Shown in pieces: positions 10,335 through 18,874 of a DNA stretch of 44,704 bases. Position numbers and translations under genes: made by a program. The notes under the pieces were generated by a model. That model was not told the DNA's origin and made no database searches. It worked only from the letters and a program-made list of their open reading frames with translations. Source of the stretch: Streptococcus sp. oral taxon 431 (GTDB lineage Bacteria > Bacillota > Bacilli > Lactobacillales > Streptococcaceae); the NCBI RefSeq assembly GCF_023115445.1, contig NZ_JALDUI010000018.1, forward strand, positions 1-44,704. The letters are read 5' to 3'. The stretch's first letter is position 1, and every line of letters begins with the position of its first letter.

Positions 10335-11055
10335 GAAGGCTACCTCCAAATAAGTTTGCTACAAAGTCTGTCGCAGGCGCTTGTAAAATTGTTTCAGGTT
10401 CTGCGACCTGGCGAATTTCTCCATCCTGCAAAACTGCAATTCGATCCCCTAATTTCAAAGCCTCATCCGTATCATGAGTAACGAAGATGGTGGTCATCCC
10501 GAACTCCTTGTGCAAATCCTTGGTGAGAGCTTGCAACTGCTTGCGAGAGATAGCATCCAAGGCTGAAAAGGGCTCATCCATCAGCAAGATTTTTGGTTCC
10601 CCAATGATGGCTCGTACAATGCCAATCCGCTGTTGCTCACCACCAGATAACTCGCTTGGTAAACGATGAGCATAATCTGCCGCAGGAAGCCCCACTTTGG
10701 CTAAGAGTTCTTCGGTTTTAGAGGCAATTTGTTCCTTGCTCCAACCCTTCATCTCAGGAATCAATGCTATATTTTCCTCAACCGTCAAGTTAGGAAATAG
10801 GGCAATAGCTTGGAGGACATAGCCAGTACTGAGACGCAACTCCCGTTCATCATAATCCTTGATGCGTTTTCCATCCATATAGATATTGCCATCTGTCGGC
10901 TCCAAGAGTCGGTTAATCATCTTGATCATGGTGGTCTTACCAGATCCTGAAGGACCCACTAGCACCATGAATTCTCCATTTTCAATGCGGAGATTGACAT
11001 CTTTTAAAATATTTTTATCCGTGTAGCGCAAGGCTACATGTTTGTATTCAATCAT
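10327..11055 (-). CDS. proV: Choline/glycine betaine ABC transporter ATP-binding protein
   Basis: The nucleotide-binding subunit, 242 residues, powering the fused permease downstream. It shows Walker [10 protein letters not shown], signature L-S-G-G-E-Q-Q-R, Walker B I-L-L-M-D-E-P and the switch histidine in F-V-T-H-D. It lacks the C-terminal CBS domains seen in some OpuA ATPases. ATG 11055 follows GAGGA; the longer reading from TTG 11067 is unlikely. It overlaps the upstream gene by 8 bases (ATGATTGA), so marR, the NmrA-like gene, proV and proWX form one tight operon. Confidence 0.93.
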   Translation of the reverse strand: MIEYKHVALRYTDKNILKDVNLRIENGEFMVLVGPSGSGKTTMIKMINRLLEPTDGNIYMDGKRIKDYDERELRLSTGYVLQAIALFPNLTVEENIALIPEMKGWSKEQIASKTEELLAKVGLPAADYAHRLPSELSGGEQQRIGIVRAIIGEPKILLMDEPFSALDAISRKQLQALTKDLHKEFGMTTIFVTHDTDEALKLGDRIAVLQDGEIRQVAEPETILQAPATDFVANLFGGSLHV

Positions 11056-11902
11056 TTTTTTCCTCAATAAGTTTTCTATCTCTAAGAATATCCAAAAGGC
11101 TGCTTGCTGGATGCCTTAGGACTTTTTCGATATCTGTTGAAACCCCAGCCTGTTCGCCAGCTTTAATCGCTGTATAGGTACTGACCCAGGCATCGTACTC
11201 CCAAGTTTGTGCTGGCCATTTTTTTCGTGACTCATAGGCTTCTTCTACTGATTCATCTATATACGTGATGTCCTTACCGGTCTGATTTGAGAGAAGTGCT
11301 ACGATTTCTTCCATGGAGAGATCCTCTGGCCCTGTCAAATTCAAGGTTTGATTTTCCCACTCCTTAGGATTTAAAAGAATTTCTGCTGCAACCCTAGATG
11401 TGTCCTTACGGGCAACAGCTGACACAAGGCCGCTGCCAGCCGGACCACGAATCTCTCCATTTTCAAGCGCCATATCAATCAGAAAGTCCAAGTAAAAATT
11501 ATCTCTCAAAAAAGTGTAGGTGAACCCTAACTCCTTGATATAGGCTTCCGTCTGGGCATGATCTCGAGACAAGGTAAAAGTTGCCTTCTCATCTGCCCCA
11601 TAAAAGGAGGTATAAACGATATGTTGCACCCCTGCTAGTTTTGCAGCATCTAAAAACTCCTTGTGCTCCTTGACACGCTCAGGATTTTCCCTAGCAGAAA
11701 CCATCAACAAAGTATCGATCCCCTTCAAGGCTTCAACCACCTCTGGAGTATTGGTATAGGATATTCTACGGATTTCCGCAGACGCATAAACTTTTGCACG
11801 CTCTGGGCTTCTTGCTAGATGGACAGAAGCGATTCCTTTTTTATCGACAAGATCAGCCACATAGGAACCTAATTTTCCTGTTACACCTGTAATTCCGATC
11901 AT
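11048..11902 (-). CDS. NmrA/SDR-like NAD(P)-binding protein (quinone reductase type)
   Basis: Atypical short-chain dehydrogenase of 284 residues, cytoplasmic. The nucleotide-binding loop is G-I-T-G-V-T-G-K-L-G at the N-terminus, followed by H-I-V-Y-T-S-F-Y-G-A and T-F-L-R-D-N-F-Y, as in the NmrA/QOR2 (YtfG-like) group that reduces quinones or senses the NADP redox state. ATG 11902 has AAAGGA at nine bases; a GTG at 11911 lies too close to the same site. It sits between marR (18 bases away) and the transporter, overlapping the latter. Why a redox protein is joined to a choline transporter is unclear. Confidence 0.85.
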   Translation of the reverse strand: MIGITGVTGKLGSYVADLVDKKGIASVHLARSPERAKVYASAEIRRISYTNTPEVVEALKGIDTLLMVSARENPERVKEHKEFLDAAKLAGVQHIVYTSFYGADEKATFTLSRDHAQTEAYIKELGFTYTFLRDNFYLDFLIDMALENGEIRGPAGSGLVSAVARKDTSRVAAEILLNPKEWENQTLNLTGPEDLSMEEIVALLSNQTGKDITYIDESVEEAYESRKKWPAQTWEYDAWVSTYTAIKAGEQAGVSTDIEKVLRHPASSLLDILRDRKLIEEKND

Positions 11903-11920
11903 AACTGTCACTTCCTTTCC

Positions 11921-12370
11921 CTAGATGTCATTCTCTTTAGCTTTTAGATTTGTGATAACACGCTCTTGATAAGCTTCAAATTCTTGGATTTCTTGATCCG
12001 AAAAGCCTTGATAAAAAATCTCTCCCAGTTCTTTGCTGACACGATCTCCAATTTCTTTTTGCGCCCAACCGAGGTCTGTCAAAGAGATATATTTTTTCCT
12101 TTTATCCTGCGTGCAAGGTTGAATCGTGACCAAGCCTTGTTCTTCCAATTTCTTAACCATACTGGTCAATGTATTATTGGCTAGACCCGTCGCAAGAGCG
12201 ATATCGGTCGCTGTAGCACACCCCAACTCTTGCTTCCACAAAATCGTTAAAATTTTTCCCTGTTCACTTCTGTATTGAGCATCTGGTTGCTTGCTCAATA
12301 GTTTTTGAAAGATACGCCCATTCAACAATCGAATCTGTAGAGCTTGGTAGCCTCCTAACATTTTGTCCAT
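11921..12370 (-). CDS. MarR-family transcriptional regulator
   Basis: A winged-helix regulator of 149 residues. The recognition region reads A-T-D-I-A-L-A-T-G-L-A-N-N-T-L-T-S-M-V-K-K-L, followed by a wing with D-K-R-K-K-Y and a C-terminal dimerisation helix. ATG has AAGGAG at five bases. It is the first gene of the operon with the NmrA-like and transporter genes, and its own promoter is flanked by two inverted operator copies, so it most likely autoregulates the operon. The ligand may be a phenolic or quinone-like compound handled by the next gene (inference). Confidence 0.92.
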   Translation of the reverse strand: MDKMLGGYQALQIRLLNGRIFQKLLSKQPDAQYRSEQGKILTILWKQELGCATATDIALATGLANNTLTSMVKKLEEQGLVTIQPCTQDKRKKYISLTDLGWAQKEIGDRVSKELGEIFYQGFSDQEIQEFEAYQERVITNLKAKENDI

Positions 12371-12386
12371 TTTGTCTCCTTTTTTG

Positions 12387-12454
12387 TTCTATATCGAACC
12401 TTTTGAACTATTGTAACACTCTGGATTACATCTGTCAACTGTTTCGATATAGAA
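12387..12454 (-). promoter_or_regulatory. marR operon promoter bracketed by two operator copies
   Basis: Minus-strand -35 TTGACA (12438-12433) and -10 TACAAT (12415-12410) are 17 bases apart. TTCTATATCGAA (12387-12398) and its exact reverse complement TTCGATATAGAA (12443-12454) flank the promoter, one just upstream of the -35 and the other over the start region, 56 bases apart. This is a convincing dual operator for the MarR protein. Confidence 0.8.
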
Positions 12455-12504
12455 ATAATAAAAAACTTCCTACCCAAAAGTAGAAAGTCATCATTTTTAT
12501 AAAA

Positions 12505-12864
12505 TCAAACATGCATCACATATGAAGCATTCCTCTTAAAGAAATTACTATGTACCAGATAAGGATCATACTTAGAATTTTGACTATAAACCAGCCATAA
12601 GGGAATGATAAAAATTTTTATATAGTAGAGTAAGCAAAAAAGTAAAAAAGAACTAAAACTAAGAGTTTTTAACTCAAGAAAGTAAAGATAACAGACAATT
12701 GATGTATTCAATAGAATATTAAATCCCGTAGCAAAACTAGCTGATAAGATATTCGTCTTGATCTGAGGATTAAAAAGTTTGACAAGAAACAAGGCTAATA
12801 AAGAAGTATTATAGATACAAATTGGCTTGTAATCATGACGATAGGGAAATAAAAACAAGAACAA
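12505..12864 (-). CDS. Hypothetical membrane protein, possibly a fragment
   Basis: Open frame of 119 residues with three hydrophobic stretches (about 18-33, 42-63 and 66-93) and a polar tail. The only starts are TTG codons without a ribosome binding site, and a stop lies close upstream, so this may be the C-terminal remnant of a longer membrane protein. No family recognised. An imperfect hairpin with a T-poor tail lies between it and the marR promoter (12465-12500). Confidence 0.3.
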   Translation of the reverse strand: MFLFLFPYRHDYKPICIYNTSLLALFLVKLFNPQIKTNILSASFATGFNILLNTSIVCYLYFLELKTLSFSSFLLFCLLYYIKIFIIPLWLVYSQNSKYDPYLVHSNFFKRNASYVMHV

Positions 12865-13000
12865 AGAATGCTATAGTGGATTGAACTTAGAGTAGTACAA
12901 TATAGATTCTAAAACATTTTTAGAAATTAATTTGACTTTCCTAACCTCTTTGTTCACATCTTATTTTAATCAACTATACAAATATCCTCCTATTTTCCAT

Positions 13001-13023
13001 AAAAAAGCAGACAAATGTCTACT
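13001..13023 (-). terminator. Terminator of the acetyltransferase gene
   Basis: Minus-strand AGTAGAC-ATTT-GTCTGCT followed by a run of six T, 40 bases beyond the stop codon. The stretch 12865-13000 has no gene. Confidence 0.7.
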
Positions 13024-13063
13024 GGGAATGTTGAGTTTTGGCAAACGACTGGGAATGATGATG

Positions 13064-13576
13064 CTATAGATTCCTTATCTCAAATACTGCCGTATGAATC
13101 CACTCGTTATTCATTTGAAAGTCATTTTCTATGATTTTACTAAAGGTGAAACCGTTTTTTAAAAGCACTCTCTGAGAAGCCAGATTGTCCCTTGCCGTCC
13201 CTGCGATAATCTTATGTAAACCATAAGTAGTAAAGGCCTTTTCTAAAACGAGTTTAACTGCTTCGCTTGCATATCCTAAATTAGTAACATTTTCTCCAAT
13301 CCTATATCCAAGTTCTGCTATTTTTCTATCCTTCCCTAAAACACTTAAATTGATTCTTCCGACCATAGTACCTTGTGCATCTCTAATAAGATGCATATAG
13401 ACATCATGATTCTCTTGTTCCCTTAACAATTCCCTTGTAATTTCTTTAAAACCTTCTAAGTCAAAATAGTGAGCTGGTCTAGGAGGTAAATTCCGCTCAA
13501 AATACTCCCGATTTTCTTTTTCAAAAGAATAAACATCTATGCTATTTTCTTCAGACATCAGCTCTAAACTTATCAT
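13064..13576 (-). CDS. GNAT-family N-acetyltransferase (RimJ/RimL-like)
   Basis: An acetyl-CoA-dependent acetyltransferase of 170 residues. It shows the RimL pattern M-V-G-R-I-N-L-S, then A-E-L-G-Y-R-I-G...G-Y-A-S-E-A-V (acetyl-CoA pyrophosphate loop region), then I-I-A-G-T-A-R-D-N-L-A-S-Q-R-V-L-L-K-N-G-F. Complete for the family. A possible AGGAAATGG site precedes ATG. It is monocistronic with its own terminator. The substrate could be a protein N-terminus or a small amine. It marks the edge between conserved sequence and the immunity array. Confidence 0.88.
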   Translation of the reverse strand: MISLELMSEENSIDVYSFEKENREYFERNLPPRPAHYFDLEGFKEITRELLREQENHDVYMHLIRDAQGTMVGRINLSVLGKDRKIAELGYRIGENVTNLGYASEAVKLVLEKAFTTYGLHKIIAGTARDNLASQRVLLKNGFTFSKIIENDFQMNNEWIHTAVFEIRNL

Positions 13577-13704
13577 TGTAAACCATTTCCTATCATTCTA
13601 TAAATTCAAATGTACTCATGTTCACACAAAGTGACATTTAAAGAGATATCTTAATTTTTTCATATCGTATCTACATTATAACACAACATATAACACAACA
13701 TACT

Positions 13705-14106
13705 ATGAAGAAAAATAATATCCATCAAGGTCCTCATAAATTCCAACATCTTGCTAAACAAGCTGGAACGCTTATGGAAGCTATTTCGGAGGCACTAACA
13801 CGCAGTGATTCAGGTACAACTCGAATTTATGTCAATGCTCCTGGCAGAACAAATGCATCGCTTATCCTGCCATTTAGTCACCGCTCAAACTTTAACTTGA
13901 CATCTAGAAATTCCAATCGTGGGTTTAGCATATTTCAAAGTAAGATGAAGTTTTCAAGGGTGCGACCAGTTATCTTTGTAAAAACATTTAATAAAAGTCA
14001 CTCGTCCAGAAGGGTACTTGCTTATATTCTTCTAAAGCCAGAGAAAGTTTCCTATTTCCAAATTCAATCTCAAAATAATCGTATAAGTCTTTGCCATAAT
14101 AAATAA
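13705..14106 (+). CDS. Doubtful ORF, first ~95 codons possibly a gene remnant
   Basis: Open plus-strand frame of 133 codons. The first part (to about 13985) has ordinary protein composition, including E-A-I-S-E-A-L-T-R-S-D-S-G-T-T-R-I-Y-V-N. The last third is the antisense of the SMI1-type gene at 13988 and should not be real. There is no ribosome binding site. I do not recognise it; at best it is the N-terminal piece of a truncated gene. Confidence 0.2.
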   Translation: MKKNNIHQGPHKFQHLAKQAGTLMEAISEALTRSDSGTTRIYVNAPGRTNASLILPFSHRSNFNLTSRNSNRGFSIFQSKMKFSRVRPVIFVKTFNKSHSSRRVLAYILLKPEKVSYFQIQSQNNRISLCHNK

Positions 14107-14551
14107 TATCTAAATCCACTACTGATAAAATCGGCATCTCCTGATTCTCATAACTAGGGAGAAAACGATGCCCATATAAGGGGATTAGTCGAGGTGCTGC
14201 TTCTAACATTTTCCTGATTTGAATATTTCTGTCCAAGAGTGTAGTTGGCTCGCTCCCCCAAGAGGCATCCCACACCAGTTCATCCAAACTTTCCAAAATT
14301 CCATCATAGGGAGCAACTAGGCTCCATTTTATATGTTCTATATTTTCAGCTGAGAAATTTCTCCAGTTATAAAAACCTTCTGAAATAGGCAATAATTGTT
14401 GATAGACTGCCAACCACTGCTCAGGAAATTCAATTCCATAGATTTTCTCGACTTTTTGTATTTCTTCATCACTTAGACCTGGTTCCAAAGAAATCCCATT
14501 CTCGAGCAATAGCGTCTTAATCCTATCGATTTTCAAAAGATCTCCAACCAT
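13988..14551 (-). CDS. SMI1/KNR4 (SUKH) family immunity-type protein
   Basis: A protein of 187 residues with the SUKH pattern. An N-terminal helix G-L-S-D-E-E-I-Q-K-V-E leads into I-E-F-P-E-Q-W-L-A-V-Y-Q-Q-L, and a later P-I-L-S-V-V-D-L-D-I-I-Y-Y-G core strand pair follows. SUKH proteins are common immunity proteins against polymorphic nuclease toxins. ATG 14551 follows AGGAGGAGAAAA and is preferred to the upstream TTG/ATG. It is the last (most downstream) gene of the minus-strand array. The cognate toxin is not identifiable. Confidence 0.75.
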   Translation of the reverse strand: MVGDLLKIDRIKTLLLENGISLEPGLSDEEIQKVEKIYGIEFPEQWLAVYQQLLPISEGFYNWRNFSAENIEHIKWSLVAPYDGILESLDELVWDASWGSEPTTLLDRNIQIRKMLEAAPRLIPLYGHRFLPSYENQEMPILSVVDLDIIYYGKDLYDYFEIEFGNRKLSLALEEYKQVPFWTSDFY

Positions 14552-14614
14552 TTTTCTCCTCCTATTCACTCCCTATTTTATGGAGATTAGATCACATGTC
14601 ACATCTTAGCTAAA

Positions 14615-14875
14615 TTAAAATGACTTCAAAAAATCAACAACCCCATCATGTAATTGTATATTCCCATTTAAAACTTCCTTGCTCTCTTTATCAGATAACT
14701 CCAAGTTCATGTTACGATAGCCATCCAACAATTCCATCATCAAAACCAAAGTATCATAACTAACATTAAAAAGCAGTTCTTCTTTAGTTAAATCACTCTG
14801 ATGGATATTCATATTTACAGCTTGCTCCTGGATGATTTTTAGTTCTTGGAAAAATAGTGCTTGCTGATCTGTCAT
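14615..14875 (-). CDS. Small helical protein, candidate immunity protein
   Basis: 86 residues, acidic and predominantly helical, soluble. No recognised domain. The ribosome binding site is weak. It lies 63 bases upstream of the SUKH gene, same strand. The preceding 110 bp are in decayed reading frames. Size, acidity and company with immunity genes are the only basis for the call. Confidence 0.5.
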   Translation of the reverse strand: MTDQQALFFQELKIIQEQAVNMNIHQSDLTKEELLFNVSYDTLVLMMELLDGYRNMNLELSDKESKEVLNGNIQLHDGVVDFLKSF

Positions 14876-14986
14876 GCTTTATCTAGTCTTTCTACTTTTA
14901 TTATGGGTATGTTGAACTTCCTTATCGCATAGGATGAAGATTCAAGTTATCAAAATTCTCTCTTTGACAAATGAAGATTGTTCCTG

Positions 14987-15304
14987 TCATAAGATAAATT
15001 TCTTAAATAATTCTGGAATTCCACCTGCTTGTATAAATAAAGTCTTTACAGCAAAATCATTATCGCAAAAAACGATTTCTTGAAAGACATTATCAATTCT
15101 CCACTCGATATCTGTATAGAGAATATCATTATTTTCGACATTAACTATTTCAAACCAACCTATTGTCACTCCATAAAAAATAATCTCTTCCAATATCTGA
15201 GGCGAATATCCTTTATTTTTAATAAAAAACGAAAATAAAGTCGAAATAATAGCATCTTCTTCAGCTATCGAGAGTAAGAGTTCTCTTAAATCCTCAAAAG
15301 TCAT
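14987..15304 (-). CDS. Small protein, candidate immunity protein
   Basis: 105 residues, acidic, mixed helix/strand, no signal or membrane segment, no recognised domain. The ATG has GGAGG at eight bases. A 21-codon toxin-like tail (15306-15371) ends two bases before this start, the arrangement of a toxin followed by its immunity gene, which supports the call. Confidence 0.6.
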   Translation of the reverse strand: MTFEDLRELLLSIAEEDAIISTLFSFFIKNKGYSPQILEEIIFYGVTIGWFEIVNVENNDILYTDIEWRIDNVFQEIVFCDNDFAVKTLFIQAGGIPELFKKFIL

Positions 15305-15305
15305 T

Positions 15306-15371
15306 TTATTTACCTCCAGTCAAAGGAATTCTGCCTTCACTTGCAGATAATCTTGTTTTAAATTGACTCAA
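15306..15371 (-). pseudogene. Toxin C-terminal tail remnant
   Basis: Open minus-strand frame ending S-E-G-R-I-P-L-T-G-G-K and TAA, whose last base is one base from the next ATG. The R-I-P-x-T-G-G ending resembles the extreme C-terminus of several streptococcal polymorphic toxins. A stop lies just upstream, so only the tip remains. The rest of 15372-15553 shows no gene. Confidence 0.4.
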
Positions 15372-15553
15372 CTACAAGGTTAACACTAGCACCAAGCCAC
15401 TATCGCGCAACTACTAACAATCTCCTTTGAGGATTCAAACAAGGTATTGATTTCAAAACTGAATCCCTATCTAATCAGATATACTTACTGGATAAATGAA
15501 ATAAGTACGAATTGCTATCGTTTATCATTAGATATTCTAAAATAGCCATTATA

Positions 15554-16021
15554 CTACTCTTCAAAATTCACCTTTAGCCAAAAAGCTTCTATATCACCCT
15601 TCTCATTTAACGCTGCAATACAATCTGGATAAAACTCAACATACTCTACCGAATCTGATAATTTTTCCTTACCAAAATAAGTATATCCTCTGCTTGGTGA
15701 ATAATAACTTACCCAACTATCTGATTGCACAAATCGAATACTATCCCCTAAATCTAAATGACATTCATCCAATAATAGAATAATACTCCCTTTATTCGAG
15801 TTAGGAACAAGAACATCTCTTTCTTCTGCTTTTAATACCTGAGGAAAAAATCCAAAAATTTGTACGCACGCATTGCTTTCTGAATCAAAGCCAAGTTGGA
15901 GTGTGTCAAATAATATGTAGTAATCAGAATTTTTTATAGGTATGGAATCAAAACTATATTCTTCTGGTCTATAAACTAATCGTCTATAGTCCATATCATA
16001 TTCTTTTGTAATTTTAAACAT
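15554..16021 (-). CDS. Hypothetical protein, candidate immunity protein
   Basis: 155 residues from ATG 16021, which has GAAGG nine bases upstream. The frame continues open to 16078 and beyond through a different sequence (A-T-K-P-I-V-H-F-N-F-R-R-R-L-Y) that looks like a displaced tail fused in frame. Acidic and strand-rich, with Y-C-terminal motif C-I-A-A-L-N-E-K-G-D-I-E-A-F-W. No family recognised. Confidence 0.55.
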   Translation of the reverse strand: MFKITKEYDMDYRRLVYRPEEYSFDSIPIKNSDYYILFDTLQLGFDSESNACVQIFGFFPQVLKAEERDVLVPNSNKGSIILLLDECHLDLGDSIRFVQSDSWVSYYSPSRGYTYFGKEKLSDSVEYVEFYPDCIAALNEKGDIEAFWLKVNFEE

Positions 16022-16077
16022 ATATAATCGCCTTCTAAAATTAAAATGGACAATAGGTTTTGTAGCCATATCAACCA

Positions 16078-16207
16078 CTAACTTAAAATTTCTAGCACTT
16101 CATCCAATATGAGCATCTGAAGTAGCCAGCGATCATCCCTTGACCAAGTATTATCTTTTGAATCATCACCAGCGCTCGTAGGTTTAGTTCCTCTGGATCA
16201 CTACCCT
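16078..16207 (-). pseudogene. C-terminal remnant of an immunity-type gene
   Basis: The minus strand reads S-A-G-D-D-S-K-D-N-T-W-S-R-D-D-R-W-L-L-Q-M then L-I-L-D-E-V-L-E-I-L-S and TAG. W-x-x-D-D-R-W-L-L-Q is a plausible tail of a SUKH-like protein. It is fused directly to the region behind the DUF1851 gene, with no start, so it is a truncated leftover. Confidence 0.35.
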
Positions 16208-16219
16208 TGATTCCAAATC

Positions 16220-16759
16220 CTAAAATCCCACTCCACCTGTAATCTGGGTAATGAGTTCTAAATGTTCTTTTATGCCAACCTTGTCAATATTGACTAAATC
16301 CCTTTTTCCTCCCAGTACAAGAAGAGGAACAAAGCCAAAGCATTGATTGTAATCCAAGCTCCCATACTCCTTAACCGCTTCTTCATATAAAGGAATATCA
16401 AAATAATCCTTTAACAACTCTTCATCCTTTAAATCTTCTAGAAAATAGTACATATCTTCTAAAATAGTGGTGAAATTTTCCTCCTTGTATTCTACAATTC
16501 TCAGATAGTCTCTTTCCTCCAGAGTGATAATGTCCCCAAATGCAGTTATAAAAATAGGAATCGATAAATCACCTCTAAAATAGGTCTTTTGCACAAATTC
16601 TACATATTCTTCTGGATTGATAATTTTTAGATAACCATCAAGTAAAAATCCCAGTCCATATTGTTGCCACAATTCCACTAATTCATCTGGAACTTTTGAG
16701 GCGTACTTTTCAATGACTTCTTCTGGCATAGCTGCAAATTTGGTAAATTGTAAGTTCAT
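16220..16759 (-). CDS. GAD-like / DUF1851 (Tdi1-type) immunity protein, copy 1
   Basis: 179 residues. An N-terminal GAD-like domain (P-E-E-V-I-E-K-Y...P-D-E-L-V-E-L-W-Q-Q-Y-G-L-G) is followed by a DUF1851/Tdi1-type C-terminal region (D-Y-N-Q-C-F-G-F-V-P-L-L-V-L-G-G). Such proteins neutralise polymorphic toxins. It is nearly identical to the protein at 28305-28850 over residues 1-52 and from about 120 to the end, but differs in the middle. The ATG has GAGGAGAAAA upstream. The 148 bp before it are AT-rich and empty. Confidence 0.8.
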   Translation of the reverse strand: MNLQFTKFAAMPEEVIEKYASKVPDELVELWQQYGLGFLLDGYLKIINPEEYVEFVQKTYFRGDLSIPIFITAFGDIITLEERDYLRIVEYKEENFTTILEDMYYFLEDLKDEELLKDYFDIPLYEEAVKEYGSLDYNQCFGFVPLLVLGGKRDLVNIDKVGIKEHLELITQITGGVGF

Positions 16760-16907
16760 TTTTTCTCCTCGTGTTCCTTTTAAAGTTTATATAACTCACT
16801 ATAAGTAAAGTTTTCGCGATTATAGTAGCTAGTTTTATTATAAGTTTACGAAAGGTTTCTTCAAGTCGATATACTTCAGGATATTGTACTGTATGATTTA
16901 ATCTATG

Positions 16908-17441
16908 CTACGATAATTGTGACATGATAGTCCAAAACACATCAAAATCAATTTGTTCAATATTTGAAAGATCATCCAAACCACCTAAAAATAAAGGTAC
17001 TTTATAACCAATGCATTGATCATAGGAAGGAGAGGTTCCTCCTTGAGAAATATACTCTTTGTAAAAATCTAAAGCAAATAGCTCATCAGGATATTCTGGA
17101 ATTTCATTATTCAAAAACTCCTTAATACCTAGTGGAATCTCTAAAATCTCATGACTTCCTGCATCACACATATATATTTTTGAATCACTAGTATCAGAAC
17201 TAACAAATATCCTGCCTAACCAATCAAAACCTATAACTCGTATATCATCTGATAATTCAGAAAAGCATGACTGTACTAGTCCTTTAAAGTATTCTAAATT
17301 ATTAGAATCAACAACCCTAAATAACCCACTACCAAAACTTTCCTTAGAATAGTTCATAATAAAATCAAGATAAATATCTTCTGAACGCTTTACGTAGCCT
17401 TTATTCTCTGAACCAAAAAATTCTAAAAATGAATTAAACAT
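16908..17441 (-). CDS. DUF1851/Tdi1-type immunity protein
   Basis: 177 residues ending in a DUF1851-like module (S-Y-D-Q-C-I-G-Y-K-V-P-L-F-L-G-G) equivalent to that of its neighbour, but with an unrelated N-terminal part carrying V-I-G-F-D-W-L-G-R-I-F. ATG follows AGGAGAAAAAGAC. A short open tail ending in TAG lies 11 bases upstream (17453-17515), again a toxin-then-immunity arrangement. Cytoplasmic. Confidence 0.75.
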   Translation of the reverse strand: MFNSFLEFFGSENKGYVKRSEDIYLDFIMNYSKESFGSGLFRVVDSNNLEYFKGLVQSCFSELSDDIRVIGFDWLGRIFVSSDTSDSKIYMCDAGSHEILEIPLGIKEFLNNEIPEYPDELFALDFYKEYISQGGTSPSYDQCIGYKVPLFLGGLDDLSNIEQIDFDVFWTIMSQLS

Positions 17442-17452
17442 GTCTTTTTCTC

Positions 17453-17515
17453 CTAATCTTCAATTGTAAACTTCCCAAATACCGTTCCATCTGGATATTT
17501 TGGAAACATAAATTC
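17453..17515 (-). pseudogene. C-terminal remnant upstream of the DUF1851 gene
   Basis: Twenty codons, F-M-F-P-K-Y-P-D-G-T-V-F-G-K-F-T-I-E-D then TAG, preceded by an in-frame stop. This is probably the tip of a deleted protein, toxin or immunity. 17516-17628 is AT-rich without a gene. Confidence 0.35.
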
Positions 17516-17628
17516 CTATTTACACTTCTATCCAACGGATTGATATTTTAACTATATCATAAATCAACAATTCAAACAATATAGTAATTGTTTGAATCAG
17601 AGTCTGAACCATCAACCTTTTTATCTCG

Positions 17629-17856
17629 TTACAAAGCAAATGTAGATTTACGATTCACCTGTATTTTAACTATAACTGCTTCAGTAAAAGCTTGGATTTT
17701 CGTGTAATGCCTGCGCTCTTTGTTCATCAGTTTAGCCATCTTTAAATTCCAAATTGTTAAATCAAATCCAGCAGCTCCAGTCAGCTCCCCAGCGAGCTCA
17801 TCTCTTTTGATTCCTAGCCAAGTGTTACGTTCGCCAATCTTATAATAGCCTATCAA
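17629..17856 (-). CDS. Unidentified ORF, probably a fragment
   Basis: 75 codons from a TTG, three bases after the stop of the upstream gene. Basic C-terminal half (K-L-M-N-K-E-R-R-H-Y-T-K-I-Q) and a central G-A-A-G-F-D-L-T-I-W. Its basic composition contrasts with the acidic neighbours, so it may be a leftover of a toxin or another element. No convincing start or ribosome site. Confidence 0.3.
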   Translation of the reverse strand: MIGYYKIGERNTWLGIKRDELAGELTGAAGFDLTIWNLKMAKLMNKERRHYTKIQAFTEAVIVKIQVNRKSTFAL

Positions 17857-17859
17857 ATC

Positions 17860-18246
17860 TCAATACTCTTCACAGATAACTTCAATGTCTTTTTCTGAAA
17901 TAGTTCGATTAGATTTTAGGATAAATTTTTTAATACTATTTATATCCTCATCTGTCAGATATTCCACGCGAAATTCAATGATAAAATCGACGATATCGTT
18001 ATTTCCTGAAATAATAATCATCGCATCTTCAACAACTCTTCCTAAAAATATTTGCCCCACATGCAAATATCCGGTAGCTGGACTCGAAAAATACTGATCC
18101 CACTTTATATCACTTGAATAGCTTAGTTCCTGGTTCTTATAATAAAAGTGAGAAGTAATAATCTGATGGCTAACATCTAATAAATTCAATAAGCTATCTA
18201 TCATGCTTACATCTGCTATCGCTATTCTCAATTCAACACTTAACAT
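17860..18246 (-). CDS. Hypothetical acidic protein, candidate immunity protein
   Basis: 128 residues. ATG 18246 has AGGA eight bases upstream and is preferred to the earlier TTG. Contains G-Y-L-H-V-G-Q-I-F-L-G-R-V-V-E-D-A and an acidic helical tail D-E-D-I-N-S-I-K-K-F. Soluble, no recognised domain, same strand and spacing as the neighbouring immunity-type genes. Confidence 0.55.
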   Translation of the reverse strand: MLSVELRIAIADVSMIDSLLNLLDVSHQIITSHFYYKNQELSYSSDIKWDQYFSSPATGYLHVGQIFLGRVVEDAMIIISGNNDIVDFIIEFRVEYLTDEDINSIKKFILKSNRTISEKDIEVICEEY

Positions 18247-18339
18247 CACTTCATTCCTATTTATCAATATTCAGTAATAAATTACACGTTTTTTCGTTGT
18301 TCTTCGATCCGTTATGATAACAGTTTAGCTACACTTTAC

Positions 18340-18768
18340 TCATTCTACAGTTTCATTATCCTGCCAAAAGAACTGAGCATCCTTTAACTCAAGATGTTCT
18401 ATCTGAATATCACGACAAACAATTGTCATTTGCAACAAACCAATATCAACTATACACTTCACAAAATCAGGATTCTCCTCATAAATTTGTAAAGAAATTT
18501 CTTGACCATGATGATGCAATTCCCCTCTAGTCATATCTTTAACGTGTTGATCTTTTCTCCACTGGATGTCTAAAGCATCATTGCTATACTCTACTTTTGC
18601 GCATACTAAAAACTTAATTTCCCAGTATTTTTCTTTGTTATGATAATCCTCTATGCATACAGAAACTTCATCGCCAAAATAGGATATCTTTAAATCCAGT
18701 ATCCCCATTTCCCAATAATCTAGTTCTTCAAGCTCTTTTTGCTTAGTAGATAAATCAAATAGCAACAA
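18340..18768 (-). CDS. 'YFGDE' family candidate immunity protein, copy 1
   Basis: 142 residues. I choose TTG 18768: AAGGAG lies seven bases upstream and this start gives exactly the same spacing to the conserved Y-W as the copy at 21065. The family shared with 21065-21481 and 25386-25793 has Y-W...I-x-D-L-x-I-S-Y-F-G-D-E-V, a central W-x-I-x-F-L-x-C-A-K-V-E-Y, and C-R-D-I-Q-I-E-H-L-E-L-K near the end. The last ~25 residues are almost identical to the 25386 copy. No Pfam name recalled; an immunity role is inferred from context. Confidence 0.65.
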   Translation of the reverse strand: MLLFDLSTKQKELEELDYWEMGILDLKISYFGDEVSVCIEDYHNKEKYWEIKFLVCAKVEYSNDALDIQWRKDQHVKDMTRGELHHHGQEISLQIYEENPDFVKCIVDIGLLQMTIVCRDIQIEHLELKDAQFFWQDNETVE

Positions 18769-18874
18769 GATTTTTCTCCTTCCCATTTATCCCCAAATAA
18801 ATTCCTCATATATTTATAGATGACTATTTTCATAAATGTCGCTAAACTCCCCCAAAGTTCACACTAACATCAAG

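Noticed and set aside
12865..13000. Possible IS end (TATAGTGGATTGAACTTAGAGTAGTAC)
   Set aside because: It vaguely recalls streptococcal IS ends, but no matching partner repeat or transposase remnant was found nearby.
13705..14106. Plus-strand ORF as a full gene
   Set aside because: Its last third is antisense to the SMI1-type gene and it lacks a ribosome binding site; kept only as a low-confidence remnant.
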